NCBI GenBank assembly: GCA_018350325.1
Contig: JAEVLN010000015.1
Coordinates: 1,260,008 to 1,324,007, forward strand
Length of the DNA stretch: 64,000 bases
Direction of reading: 5' to 3'
Source: Globodera rostochiensis
Taxonomy: Eukaryota > Nematoda > Chromadorea > Rhabditida > Heteroderidae
Shown: in pieces, positions 10,776 through 23,841 of the stretch
Layout of the letters: each line of letters opens with the position of its first letter
Position numbering within the stretch: position 1 is the first letter of the stretch
Program-made: the position numbers and the translations under genes
The notes under the pieces: generated by a model
What the model was told of the DNA's origin: nothing
What the model saw: the letters and a program-made list of their open reading frames with translations, nothing else
Databases searched by the model: none

Positions 10776-13700
10776 TCACCGCTGCTGCTGTTGTTCCTGC
10801 TGCTGCTGCTGTTGCTGTTGGTGGTGATGCTGCATCCTACGCAACATTTCCATCTGTTGAATATAGTGCTGCTGTTGATGATGCTGTTGAGCTGCTACTG
10901 CTGCTGCTGCTTGTTGTTGCTGTTGCTGCTGCTGCATCGCGGCTAGCGTAGCCATTTGCTGCTGATGTTGCAGCTGGTGGTGTTGATGTTGTTGTTGCAC
11001 AGAAGAAGTTGATGGAGGAGGAGGCCCAGAATTCTGTGAAAAGAAGTATAATAAAATACAGTATGCCTGCAGCACAAAAACTCCTCCCACCTGTTGGTTT
11101 TGCTGCTGTTGCTGCTGCTGATGCGATTGCTGACCAATCACAGCCATTTGAAGCTGTTCAGGGGTCAATGCACCAGAAGCTGCTAACATTGCCAGCATAT
11201 GTTGCTGCTGTTGCACTGCATGCTGTTGTTGTTGCTGCTGTTGGTGTTGTTGAGCTGCAGCTTGCTGTTGGCTGACCAGATGTCCTAAAGTGTAGTAATG
11301 TTATCCGAGGAGTTCGGGTTGACGACATTCGCTGTTTCTTTAACTGACCTCTGAGCTCATCAAGTGTCCGCGCATCCAGCCCACTTCCTGCCATCAAAGA
11401 CATAAGTTGCTGTGGGTTCATCGCTGACGCTGCCGCCATTTCCAAAAGCATCATCGCCTGTTGTTGCTGTTGTGCCATGTTCAGTCCGCTTTGCGCAGCC
11501 CCGGCTCCAATGTGTTGGGAGGAATTGGGCTGAAGTGTCGGAGGAGGTGCCTGTTGCTGAACAGCGGTGGGTGGAGGAGCACGTTGCTGGAGGGCAAGCA
11601 TGGCAGCCTAAGCAATTCAAAAATTGAAACAAACATAAAAGCATTCAAAACGCCAGCAATTCCACAAAGAAAAAGCGTTTACAGACCGGTCTCAACTATT
11701 GAAATTTTTCCTCGGATTAACCCCCCGGCCACGTCCTCATCATGCACCTGCTGTTGCTGTTGTTGGTGAGTTGCCGCCCCAAACAGTTGGCCCATTAACG
11801 TGGCGAGCGCAGCGTTCTGTTGCTGTTGGAATTGTTGAGCATTCGAATGATTCTGCTGCAACTGTTCCTTCTGCTGTTGTTGCTAAATGAGCAAGCAGAG
11901 TATAAGCATGTCAAAATGCCATGAGATAAAAGATTAGATTCTTGCAAATCAGTCTATATTGTTATACTGATCAATTACTGCAACCATCCCACCGATTGCT
12001 GTTGATGTGCCGTCGACTGTGCAACATTTAGACCATTTGGAAATACATGTCCGCCATGTTGCTGTTGTTGTTGCTGCTGCTGTAGAATTGCGGCATGGCC
12101 ATGACTCCCGAGAGAGTGCGGATGTTGCCCGTTCAGCAATTGATGCTGCTGCTGCTGCTGTTGTTGTTGCTGCCCGGCATTCGACCTCTTCTGTTGTTGT
12201 TGTTGTTGTTGCTGGTGTTGCTGTTGTCGTTGCAACTCCATCATTTTCTGCTGTTGCTGTTCTTGCATGGCCATGTGCACGCTGAAAATAAAAGAGGTTT
12301 ATAGTTATGGCAATGGACTACATCCACTAACAGGCCTAATTTAACCCACAAACCCCAAAAGAACACTCACAGCATTTGTTGCAGTTGTTGGTACTGTTGC
12401 TGCTGTTGAGGCTGTGGCTGCTGTTGTGCCAGTCCCATCAGCATGTGCAGCTGCTGTTGCTGCTGCTGGGGATTCGTCACGCCGCCGCCGCCTCCGCCCA
12501 TTGCCGCAATTTGCATGGCTGCCACTGCAGCAAGTGCCGCCTGCTGCTGGTCATGCTGCTGCTGCTGCTGCTGCTGTTGTTGATGCAAAAGGGCTGCCAT
12601 TCCGGGTGGAATTTGCTGCTGGTGGGCACCAAGAAACTGCTGATGTTGTTGTTGTTGTTGCTGGGACGGTGCGTAGCCTCCGCCAGTGGGAAGCCGAGGA
12701 CCAGCAAATGCGCTGCTGGAGACCAAAGTCCCGTTGGACAAATGGTTGGACGATCCGCTGCTGCTCCCTGCGGTGGTGTTGCAGCTACTGCTCGGGTTAG
12801 ACGCTGCATTGTTGGGGACGAACGATGGATGCGACGGCGGTGGGACGAACAACCCGTTCATCATGGCAATAGCTGGACTGGTCATTAGAGGTGGGGCCAA
12901 AGCAGGTGGGTGAGGCGCGTCGGATGGCATTCCATTCGACAGAAACTCAGACGGCATCTCCATCTAACAAAAAGATAAAATGAATGAATCATCTCTCTCA
13001 CACACGGCTTACTCTCACCTTCTTAACCATTCCACCAGCGATGTTTGCTCCCAACTGTTTCTGGTGATTGTTGGTGTTGTTGTTGTTGTTCATCTGCTGT
13101 TGTTTCTGCTCCGCACTCATCGTCGTTCCGCCTCCAATTACAGTGCCATTCTTGCGCGCCGCACGCTCTGACGCCTCACGATTTTTGCGCTCTTCGCGCC
13201 ACCGCTGACGTTCCGGCACCTCAATGAACGCAATGTCCGTCCGGGCACAGCTGAGCCCGTTGCTGCGCCGCAGACGACACTGCAACACGGTAACCTTGCC
13301 CTCCTCCTCTCCCTCCTTCTTCAATGTCCGGTACACGACCGTCTCATCCGGTTCCCCAATGGGCCCCATGTCCTGGCCCACGCCGTCCTCCTCCACCTCC
13401 AACACTGCGGCGGTGTCGTCCTCTTCCTCATCCTCCTCCTCCTCTGCCGTTGCTGGGCAACAACTTTCGTTCGACGGATGAACTTCTTCCTGTTCATCAC
13501 CTCTTCCTTCATTGTCTCCTCCCAACTTCTTCGTATTGTCCAATGGCTCCACCTTCGCGACCGGCTTCTTCCCCAATGCAAGCGGAGCAGACATTTTGGA
13601 CATTGCCATAGCTGAATGTGTTTTGTCCTCCAAATTGAATGCATTTTGTGGCGAATTTTGTGGCGGTTCCTCTTCCGTCTGCTGCTGTTCGTTCGGGGAG

Positions 13701-16700
13701 TTTGCTGCCGATGAGGACGGGGTAGGAGAGTTCAACTGGGGGGAAAATATGTTCCATAAATATATTCCATAGGTACATTTTGTAATGAATAGGTAACCAC
13801 CAACCTCAGACGATCTGGACAAAGAGTTTGTTGGCGGCTCCTCTTTGTCGGCCGCCGCCGTCGTCGTCGGTGGTGTGATGGTGCCGTTCTCATCGGCATC
13901 CGGTCTTTGCAACAACAGCGACGACCGCTCCGCAGCGTCCTCATCAACAGCGGGTGAGCGTGACGACTCAGCACAGACGGACGTCTTAATCTCGTTGTCC
14001 TCTTCCGCTACGACCCCATCGTCCTGTTGTTGTTGTTGTTGTTGTGGCGGAGGGGAAGGCGTTCGGGACGAAGCGGCAGATGGCAGTGCCGAATTGTCCT
14101 TTTTGTGTCGCTTCGCATCCCTGGACGCCGGCGTCGGGGTCTGATCAGTGCCGGAGTCGGTGGTCGCTGTCTCCTCCTGGTATGCGCGCTTCCGACTTTT
14201 TGCCGCGTTACGCATCGGCGTGCTTCGACGTTGCAGCAGCTGTTCCGCAGTTGTGACGCCGTTCTCTGTGCCGCTCGTCGCTGTGCCGTCGTTGTTGCCG
14301 GTGCATGTTGTGATGATGGCTCTCTGCGGAGTCCGTCGCGTCGGGCGGTCCCCGTCCAGTGAGCTGGGCGTCCGTCGCGAACGCTGTTGTTCACGCTGCA
14401 ACAACAGTTGACGGCCGGCACCGCGCGTGCGGATCCGACTGGTGAGCAGCGCTTGAGGCAACGGCTCCTCGTTCTCGTCGTCCCCGTTGGGGCTGGTGGT
14501 CGTCGTGCGGACGGGCGTGGATGACAACAGACAGGGAGGCACAGTGCGCTAAAAATTTTAATTTTAAGTAAATTTAAAAATGGAAAAAATTTGATAAAGT
14601 TACCGGTCGGTCCACCGGTCGCAATTGTCCGTACTTTTTGTAGAACAAACGGCACTCCGTGCACATCAACAGACGCTCATGCCCCACATGATGCCAATCC
14701 TTGCTCTCTGAACACGGGAGAAGAAGCAATTAATTAGTCAGAATGGACAAAGTGTCTTTCGGGAAGGCACATTAGCAAAACAGGGAATAAAAAGTACACG
14801 CACGCACTTAGGCCAAAACAATGGTGACAAGCACGGCTAGAAGCTTCCGCATTTTCCATTTGTTCAGTTTCTGTTTCCGAGGCACTGGCATAGTCCATCA
14901 GATCCTCCAATGAGGTGGCATTGAGGCTAAAGGGGTCACACAGTTATTACACATACAAAAACAATTAAAACGACGATTTGACTCTGTCCACCCCCTCCCC
15001 CCCCCCTCCTCCGTACCTTTCCACGGAAGCCAACCCGCCGTTGCTGACATCCAATGGCCATGTGCCATCCGCCGCCGCCGTCCCATTGGCACTGGTGAGG
15101 TCCTCCGGCGTTGTCGCCGTTCCGGTGGCGACGATTCCGTTGTCACCGCCGCCATTTTTCAACCGACGCGCCGCCGTCGCAGCGCTCGCTGCGATCAGTG
15201 CCACTTGGTTACGCTTCATGGCGTTGCTCAACGGCTTCGGCCGCGTGGCGTCCCGACTCTTCTTCCACAAATAATAGAAGGCCACCAACTGTTCACGCCG
15301 ATGGTGCGGCAACAACTCCCGGTTTATCTTGTTGAATGCCTTCCCGTACGTTTTGATGCCCTTGCCGAACTTCTTCACGTCGTCGGCAGACATGAAGGAG
15401 CTGTCCGAGGTCAGGTGTTGGTCATTGCCCTAGAATAGCATTTTGTTGAAAACAAATTCTTTTAAAAACAGTTTGTTCTGATTCAGAGACAAAGTGACCA
15501 GAGTGTACACGCACTTGCATCTCCTGAAGGCCGTTCACAAAGTTGTACTTGCACCGATGCAACGTGGTGATGGCGTCATCGAACAGCAAATCGCCGGTCC
15601 GTGCCCCCTTCTCAAGCGTTGTAATGCGTTTGTTGTTCATCAGCGAAAATGTGCGGAAGGCGCGTGCCATTTTCACGTATTTGTGCTCCGTCTCGGCACA
15701 CAAATAGCCAGGCCGATACAGCAACTCGTCCCGGTCCGGTTCGTCACTGATGCTGGCGGTGGAGCAGGACGGCACGTCCGCCTGTAACCGGAGAACAATT
15801 AATTAACCATTAATTAACCTATTTAGCGGTCTACAAAGTGTCTCAAAATGGGTCATTTAATTGTTGATAACTTCAACCGACCTGGTGTGCTGAGCCGACA
15901 CGGATGCTCATCTGCACGTTGGCGAGTCGGCCACTCTCCTGGTTGTAGTTGAGGCAATGAAAAAATGAGTCCGGGTCAGCCAGGTCGACTTCGGCAAGGG
16001 CTGAACGCAGGTCTTTGACCAGCTTAACCGTACACTTGCCTCTGAAAATTTGAATTTGAAAATTGGCTAAAGAAGAGCGGATTTTGCTTGGGATTAGAAC
16101 AGAAAATATAAATGGGGAAGGCGAATGAATACATAATGCTGTGGAGGAGGAGAGAAGGGAGGGAGACATTGCATCGCCGGGGGGGGGGGGGGGAAATAAG
16201 GCGGGAAAGAGAGAGAAAAAGAAAGAAAGAAAAGAGAGAGAGAGAGAGTGGTCGGATTCGGAGAATTAATTGCAAATGGTCTGATTTGATGGGGGGGGGG
16301 GGAGGTCAGTGTCAGAGGGGGGGGGGGGGGGGGGGGGGGGGAAGGGGGCCGTGCTAGTCGCCAAACACACACATAAAGCTCGAAAAGAAGAGGACGACGG
16401 CAATGTTGCCTGATGGGAGCAAAATCATGGATGCCATGCCATGTCATTCAGTAGAGGATTAGGGGGGATTATTTATGTTTGGGCAATACTCCGACATAAT
16501 GCCCATTTTGATGTACATTTTTGGGGGAATGATTTGAACTTAATGTGCACTTTTCGACTCAAAAATTTAAGACGCCATATTTTCCAGGGGACATTAAATT
16601 AAACTCAAATAAAAAGAGACTTGAATTTTCAACTAATATTTAGAAAAAGTGCAAAAAATTCGCAAAATGCATCTAAATAGTGAAAATATCCTGTCAAAAA

Positions 16701-19700
16701 TATTTTTGTTTGTTTTACTTCACCAAAACAAACGAAAAAGGACCCGATTCATTCCTAATTAAAGCAATTTAAATGTCAGAGATTTGAAAGTAGCCATTGC
16801 ACTAATTACTCTATACAACACATAATAATAATATTATGAGGACAATGGAAACAAGACAATGTCAAGTGAATTGAGTGGGGGGGGGGGGGGTGGGACTTTC
16901 CCCCTACTCTTCATCTTACCTCCCAAAAAGTGTGTTTCTTTATGGAAAAAAGAACAGAGGACAAAGACGGTGGGTGACAGATAGAGACACAAATATGATG
17001 GGATGAGGAAGGAAGAAAATGGATGAAAATTGATGCATTGGGAAGTGAAGAACGAATGGGTGGGTGGGGGAGGAATAAAGGAATTTTCACCCCATCCCTT
17101 GGGGGGAGGGGGGGGGGGGGGGGGTGGGGGAGGACAAACAACCGCCGCCGACGACGCCCGCGGGGACGAACGATGACGCGAGCGGACGCGGATTAGGAGG
17201 AGGAGGAAGAGAGGGAGGAAGGAAAGGAAGAGCGGACGCTATTTTCCCTCTTCCGCCCGCCCGCCCGCTGACCCATTCTCATCCTCACCAGCGGCGGAAG
17301 ATTGATCGATACAGCGGAAACAACAAATGATGCGCCCCGGGGGATGAGGGCCAAGTGCCAGAGGGCATAAATTTGCAATAAAAGGGATGCCATGCGGGCA
17401 CCACACAAAACCTCTGCGGGCCAACCAATTTTGAACAAGCGCCAACCAAGCAACCGGACAACGGGTTAATGAAGACGTTGTGTGTGTAAAGGTTTTGAAT
17501 AAGATACATTTTTGAACAAAAAAGGAGGGAAAATTGCCCGTCGATGGATAAAAAGTGGGGAGAGATTGCCTCTGGTGATAAGAAGGCGAGATGGGGGGGG
17601 GGGAGGGGGGAGTAATCGGAGAAGGCACATCCGCGGGTGGTCGGAGTGGTGGGAAGGCGACGGCACACACTTAAGAGGTTATCTCCTCTATCGGCGGATG
17701 GGCCACTCGGCGGGAGAGGGGAGAGGGGGGGGGGGGCAATTGGAATAAAGCGCCCTCGCGTAAATAATGGCGAAAAGCCCATCTGTCGATTTGCATCAAT
17801 AAAAAGGCGGCGGACGTCCTTTTCTTTGTGCCCTATTGATGATCCATTGTTTCGATCCACGCGCATGCAAAAGCCCGCGCCATCAAATAAATGTTTGTCC
17901 CCCAAGGGGGGGGGGGTCGTCGGTTAGTGAAAGTGTACATAAATCCCTCCCCCCGTCCCCTCCACTCCACTCACTATGTTTGTTGTGTATTTTGAGTGAA
18001 GGTAAATGATGATGACGATGATGACGAAGCAATTTCGCTCGCATCGCCTCTCTTTGTGTGTGTTTGGGGACTGACTCTATTCGTTCCCTCCAAAATCAAA
18101 AAGCAAAATTTGAAGAAGTGAAAGCGGCGGGGACGGGGCCAAAGTGGCGGAGAGTGTCGGGGATAAAGTGGGAAGTGCGGCCGCCGGGGTGGTCGTAACA
18201 GGAGTACCCATCGGCGGACGAGCAGACAAATGATAGACAGAGACACTCCGGCGGTGTAGCCGGTAGGAAAAGCCAACTAACCAACTACGCTTTCCTGTGA
18301 TGGAAAAGGAGGGGGAACAAAAAGAGAAAAAGCCTTTTGCTTGCTGAAGGAAAAAGCATCACGTGATGGAGCAAGTAATCAAGCAAGCAATTGCAACCAT
18401 CAAGACGGAGGAGGACAGTGCAAAAGAATCGACAGACATAAGTCAAAGGTCGCCGTCTCCTCCCCCCCCCCCTCCGTTCTGTCCTCTTCAAATTAATGAC
18501 ATTTTCTGCTGATATTTTAGCAACTCCAATAAAGATGACCTTGAAGTCTGTAATATGATGGGGCAAAAAAAAAACGCGCTGTTGAAGAAATCAATAAAAA
18601 ATATTTTTGTGTCAAAATGGGGGAAAATGATGGAGTGAGATGCAAATGACCTCAATGTTTTACCAAAAACCCAAAAGACTTTAATGATTTATCTGTTTTA
18701 GGAAGGCCTTTTTTAATGCAAAAATTGGAAAATTGGCTCCATTTTAATGGCGAGAGAAAATTGATTCAGACATGACGACGATTGCATGGGCAGAGAGAGA
18801 GGAAGGACAATGTCATAAAAAGGGGGGGGGGGAAGTGGGGACGGAGGTGGAAATCGGTCGGACGGATGGATGGGGGGGGGGGAGGGGGGGGGGGGGGGGG
18901 GTGGACTCGCGGTGGGGTGTAAAATGGCGACAAATTTATGTACATGGTGGTGGTTATGTAGTGAATGAAGCGGGCCGAAAGAGGAATGAATGGATGGGGG
19001 GGGGAGGGGAGGGGGGGGGGGAAATATGGGGGTGAGGAGAATGGATGAAAGAGCAAATGCAGAATGGATGAAGGGGGGGGGGGAGGGGGGGGGGGGATGA
19101 GGAAAAGATGATGTGGAGGATGGAAAAGCACGGATCATAAACTTTAACGGATGAAATGAATCAGCACCAGCACCAGCAGCAGCAGCAGCAACAGAAAAAT
19201 GAATGAATGGATTTTGTTTATGCTTTTAGTGTTTTGTGAATCGCATTAATTTGTCAGCAGAAATGAGTCAAACAAAAGGAAAGGAACGGAATGGGCAATT
19301 TAAGAAAGGCAACTTCGCCCTTCCATCCCCCCCCCCTTTGAGAGAATGTCGGCAATGGAAAAGAGATAAGTAGATGGTTATCGATGGATCTCCCCCCTCC
19401 CCCCAGGGGAATTCCCGTTTTGGTCATGACAAAAAGACGATGAAGGGGGGGGGGGCCAGGATGACGGAGTGTGTGGTGGAGGAGATAATGATATATTCTC
19501 TCCACTTCAATCAGTGGTCCACATATATTCATAACAATTTGATTTCATTGCAATGCGTGGGAGGGCGGGAAAATGGCATCCCCCGGGGGGGATACTCTCT
19601 GTCTGAAGGAAGAAGGGCTTTTCCTAATAGGTTATCCCCCCCCCCTCCCAAAGGGCGTTCAAAAGCCAGCAATGCCATCCTCAAAATGATCGATTGATTT

Positions 19701-22700
19701 GTTGTAAGACTTGGGGATTGGTTAAGAAATTACCCGCTGTCTAAAACGAATAGGTATCCGGATAGAGAAACGATATGAAAGTTTGGCTACTGACAAAATT
19801 TCCCATTATTTTTGCCATCGCAAAAATTGGCTTTGCTTTAAATGTCAAAGAATAAGGACGGCACGGCACCTCCAACATACATTAGCTTTTAATTAGTTTT
19901 TCTTGTTCATTTATTGCCTTCAGTCCCTATTTCAGTCTTTTCTTTTTATAAATATCCCTTCAGGCACAATCCCACCCCAGGCACATACAAATTATTATTT
20001 GGTCGATGGGGTAGTCGTCACTCAATTTGCCGCTGAATGTTGAGAATCGATTTTTGCCCACAAAGCAAAAGTTGCCATTTTCTCCCCTTGGGGGTAGAAG
20101 AAAATGAGGAAGGCCGTAATACCATTCTGAGCTGAGAAGGCAATAAAATTACACTACGCCGAAGGCAAAAAGAGGGAGAGAGAGAAGCTAATGGAGGAAA
20201 AGCTCACAAAGATTGGAAATTGAATTTCCCAGAAAAATGAAACAGCCGTCCGTCATTCACTAAATTGGCAGAAAAAAAAGGAAAAAAAAAAATTAAAAAT
20301 GGTCTCTCTCTGCTGGGCAAATTACAAATATAGCACATTAATTTGCCATGACAACGGGCTAAGGCCAAAAAAGGAAGGCACAAAACAAAGAAACATTTAC
20401 ATAATTATTATAATAATAGCATAAACAGATTAGAGGAGAGAGCCTTTGAAGTGAGAAAGGGACGCCTACTCAATTAAAGTGTCGTAGAATGAATGTAATT
20501 AATTAACATTAAAGAGGAGTAAAAGCAATTATAATATTAAATTGGTTCTTTTTTAATTAAAAAACAAAAACTTGCCGCAAAGCCGCGACGTGGAAAAGCA
20601 GTGCACTGTCGGAGGAGAACAGCTCCCGGGCGTGGGATTGTCGCGTGGCGTGAAAATGACCCTCTGAAAGATTTGAAAGTCCAAAAAAGTGTAATAATAA
20701 TCAAACGGAGGGGGGGGGGGGGAAGCTTAAGGGGTGGGGAGTTTAAACTTTTCAAATTTCAAAATGCTTATTTATGCTAATCACCGGTTTTATGTCCAAA
20801 AAAAAATCCTATAAAATCCCAAGCGGCGTTCATTCATTCTTTGTGTTTACCGTCAATGCGATCTTGTGTGATCAGTGAGAATGACAACTCGGGCACGTCT
20901 GGCGGACGATAATAGCGCAGCAATTTAACGAGCAATTGGTCACGCTTTTTCTGCAAAAATGGGCCAAGGTTATTCCATGCTCAAAACCCCCCCCCCGGGC
21001 ATATTATAGGTAAGTTATATTACACCTAATTACACCTAATCTCCCTCCCCCACTACGGCGATATTGTTTTTGTGTGAGCCGTCGGAATTTAAATCTTTTA
21101 ATTCAAAACCCCTTTCTTTCTCTACGCCCACTCTTTCTTTCTCTCCCTCCTCCTTCTTTCCGTCCCTCTTCCTCTTTCTTCCCTTCCACTCTTTCTTTCT
21201 CTCCTTCCCCTCTTCCACTCTTTCTTTCTCCCTCTCCTCCTTCTTTCCGTCCCTCTTCCTCATTCTTTCCTTCAACTCCTTCTTTCTCTCCTTCCCCTCT
21301 TCCACTCTTTCTCTCCCTCCTCCTCCTTTCAATCCCTCTTTCTCTTTTTCCCTTCCACTCTTCTCCTTTCTCTCCCTCCCCTCTTCTCCTCTCTCCTTCT
21401 TCCACTCTTTCTCTCCCTGCTCCTTCTTTTAATCCATCTTCCTCTTTCTTCCCTTTAACTCTTTCTTTCTCTCCCTCCCCTCACATTCTTTCTCTCCTTC
21501 CACTCTTCTCCTTTCTCCTCTTCCACTCTTTCTTTCTCTCCCTCCCCTCACATTCTTTCTCTCCTTCCACTCCCCTCCTCTTTCAATTAATACAATATTT
21601 GTTCATATTTGCTCTTTCCCCTCTGCTGCTGCTGCTGTCCCCCCCCCCGCCCACACCCATTTCTGTGTGTTTGTTGACTTTGTCGTCCCCTCCATTCGTT
21701 TGAAATTGATGCGATAAAGAATGAATGAAGACTAAAAACAGGAAAACTAAGCCCCCCAAGGATTGACTTTTCTTTTTGTTTATTCATTTGTACGATTAGA
21801 CCAAAAGTTTACGTTGTTGGCTAATGCAAAAAGATTCAAACGTTCCTTTTCCTGTTTTGTTTGTGGCTAACAACGACTAAGAAATGGTCGTACACATTCT
21901 AGTGATGCGCGAGAGTCTTGAAAATTCTCGTGTTTTTTGGTGGTCAAATCTCGAGTCTCGAGTTAATTTTAGTTCTCGAGCATCACTCCCGAGATTCACT
22001 TTGGACACCGACCATTTTGAAGGACACAATGGCACCGATCATCCACGCCTCTTCCTTGCTGCTCTCCACGAACACCTGATCCCCAGGCCGGTAGACGACC
22101 CCCTCTTGGGACTGAAAGCATTCGTACTCCAAGTTCTCGCGACGTTTGTAGATGACCTGTCAGGAAAAAACACTTTTAGCGGACGTTTACTACAGACTTG
22201 AGCTTTGAACTGCTACAAAAAGTATTGCTTTATGGGGAGAATATATGCACAAATAAATCCCGTTGCTGTTGTTGTTGTTTTTACCCCTCTCTTTTGACGT
22301 CTTTTGGTCGCTTCTCCCCCGTCGTTCACTGATGTGCTGCTGCTGTTGTTGCTGTTCCTGGTACTGATAGTGGCCGATTGTGCGGCGGTGTAATAAAACG
22401 GTTCCGCGTCCCATTGGCCATTCAAATACTCCTCCGGAAGTTCCTTGCCCCGTGTCCGTTGCTGTTTGCCTTCCAACATTCGCTTATTGGCCTGACATTG
22501 AAAATGAATTTACTCTGGTGTACATACTAAATGGGTTCTGTTTTGAAGATAATACGATACAAATCCGCGGCTTGGTTGAAACCGGCGTTCCGGTTTCCGG
22601 GTTCAAAAGTTTGGGGGGATAGAAAACGTGGGGGGTCTCGGAGAATGTGGGGGGAGGGGGGGGGGTCTACACATCCATCTCCCAACAACCAACGAGCCTT

Positions 22701-22922
22701 CTTCTCTCCGTCCGGCCTGCCCTCCTCGTCCTCCTCCTCGTCCTTCTCATCCGTCGAAGGGGGACTTCGTCGCCTGTTTCTGTTTCCACTGCCGGCGGAC
22801 GTCGTGGGCGTCACGGGCTCCGCCGTCGCCGCCGCCGGCGTTGTTGCTGCGTCCGGCTGAGGCTGCGACGGCGGCTGTGCCACCGCCGGTGCTTCCTCCG
22901 CCACTGCGCCGCTGCTGGTCAT
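10776..22922 (-). CDS. egl-27: EGL-27/RERE (atrophin-family) chromatin regulator: BAH, ELM2, SANT, GATA finger, atrophin-like segment, Q-rich tail
   Basis: Nuclear corepressor of the MTA/RERE group that recruits histone deacetylases in development. Eighteen exons close in phase to about 1680 residues: 22922-22671, 22491-22285, 22156-22013, 20950-20851, 20663-20576, 16041-15882, 15781-15515, 15429-15017, 14926-14808, 14707-14604, 14548-13805, 13735-13019, 12963-12371, 12281-11993, 11882-11748,11607-11349, 11284-11091, 11033-10776. Domains: BAH (about 155-315; [23 protein letters not shown]), ELM2 (about 318-405), SANT (about 417-470; [15 protein letters not shown]), GATA-type finger (C577-X2-C-X18-C-X2-C602 around [19 protein letters not shown]), and an atrophin signature ([16 protein letters not shown], about 1060) with a basic helix. 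Residues beyond 1105 are mostly glutamine runs. The end of exon 1 and the exact ATG are tentative; the domain exons are firm. Confidence 0.9.
16042..20575 (-). other. Large egl-27 intron (4.5 kb) with GC donor
   Basis: The intron separates the two halves of the BAH domain. It begins gcaagt on the minus strand at 20575 and ends ttttcag at 16042. It is packed with poly(G) runs on the + strand (for example near 16180, 16318, 17110, 18880, 19076). I found no nested gene or RNA gene in it. Confidence 0.7.
21110..21590. repeat. Polypyrimidine tandem array in egl-27 intron
   Basis: Nearly 500 bases of pure C/T with rare A/G on the + strand, built from variants of ccactctttctttctctccctcc. The intron is 20951-22012, and the transcribed strand product is purine-rich. 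Confidence 0.85.
21901..21987. mobile_element. Short inverted-repeat element (87 bases)
   Basis: Ends agtgatgcgcgaga (21901-21914) and tctcgagcatcact (21974-21987) are inverted repeats with 13 of 14 matches. The interior is rich in tctcgag. It lies in the egl-27 intron 25 bases from the donor of the exon 22156-22013. No clear target-site duplication is visible, so it could be a simple hairpin rather than a transposon. Confidence 0.5.
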
Positions 22923-23308
22923 TCGCCGCCGATAAGCAGGGAATTAATGCTGACGACGGTGAATTTGGGGGGATGGGATGATTGTGGAGATTGGAGGGTC
23001 GACGACGACGACGACAACGGACGACGACGACTGATGGATTGGATGTGAATTGGGCAATAATACTCCTCTCCACTCTCTCTGCTTGATGCCTGCGCACAAA
23101 TGATTTTCGATTCAAAAATAGGTAAAATGTTCCTGCGAAGAAAAATGTGTTGAATATATAAATTAAATTAAATAATTTTAAACTCCGAAGAATAGTGAAA
23201 AAATTTTAACAAAGGATAAGGGAAAATGCAAACAAATGTAACAGTTAACCAGGCTCCGGAGAATGAGGTTTTAGCCTCATTTTGGGGTTTTTTTGGTAAC
23301 CGACGATT

Positions 23309-23841
23309 AGAGCCCGGACTTTTAAAAAATCCGAGACCGAGATCGAGATTTGGGATGGGTCGAGACCGAGATCGAGATTTGGGATAGGTCGAGACCGAGA
23401 TCGAGATTTGGGATGGGCCGAGACCGAGATCGAGATTTGGGATGGGCCGAGACCGAGATTTGGGATGGGCCGAGACCGAGATCGAGATTTGGGATGGGCC
23501 GAGACCGAGATCGAGATTTGGGATGGGCCGAGACCGAGATTTGGGATAGGTCGAGACCGAGATCGAGATTTGGGATGGGCCGAGACCGAGATCGAGATTT
23601 GGGATGGGCCGAGACCGAGATTTGGGATGGGCCGAGACCGAGATCGAGATTTGGGATGGGCCGAGACCGAGATCGAGATTTGGGATGGGCCGAGACCGAG
23701 ATTTGGGATGGGCCGAGACCGAGATCGAGATTTGTCTCGAAATTTCGAGAGCCCAGTCTCGGAGTTTTCGCCAAATTTCCGCGATTCGAGGACCTGGACT
23801 CTCGGAAAATCTCGGTCGGGATCTCGATCTCGCCGGGCTCT
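23309..23841. mobile_element. Non-autonomous inverted-repeat transposon carrying a minisatellite
   Basis: Perfect 9-base terminal inverted repeats agagcccgg (23309-23317) and ccgggctct (23833-23841) are flanked by a perfect 10-base direct repeat, accgacgatt, at 23299-23308 and 23842-23851. The inside is mostly a tandem array. A target duplication of 9-10 bases is typical of Mutator-like elements, but no transposase is present, so the class is inferred. Confidence 0.72.
23330..23735. repeat. Minisatellite with 29/29/23-base higher-order pattern
   Basis: Units of 29 bases (ending gagaccgagatcgagattt) alternate with 23-base units that lack one cgagat block, in a regular 29-29-23 order (81 bases). 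Since 81 is a multiple of three and the unit has no stop in several frames, long spurious open frames rich in Arg-Asp run through it on both strands. Confidence 0.85.

Noticed and set aside
12007..12304. Leucine/valine-rich frames on the + strand opposite the Q-rich exons
   Set aside because: They are antisense readings of CAG/CAA runs that belong to egl-27 on the minus strand.
18713..19138. Proline-rich minus-strand frames within the large egl-27 intron
   Set aside because: Low-complexity translation of G runs; no nested gene evidence.
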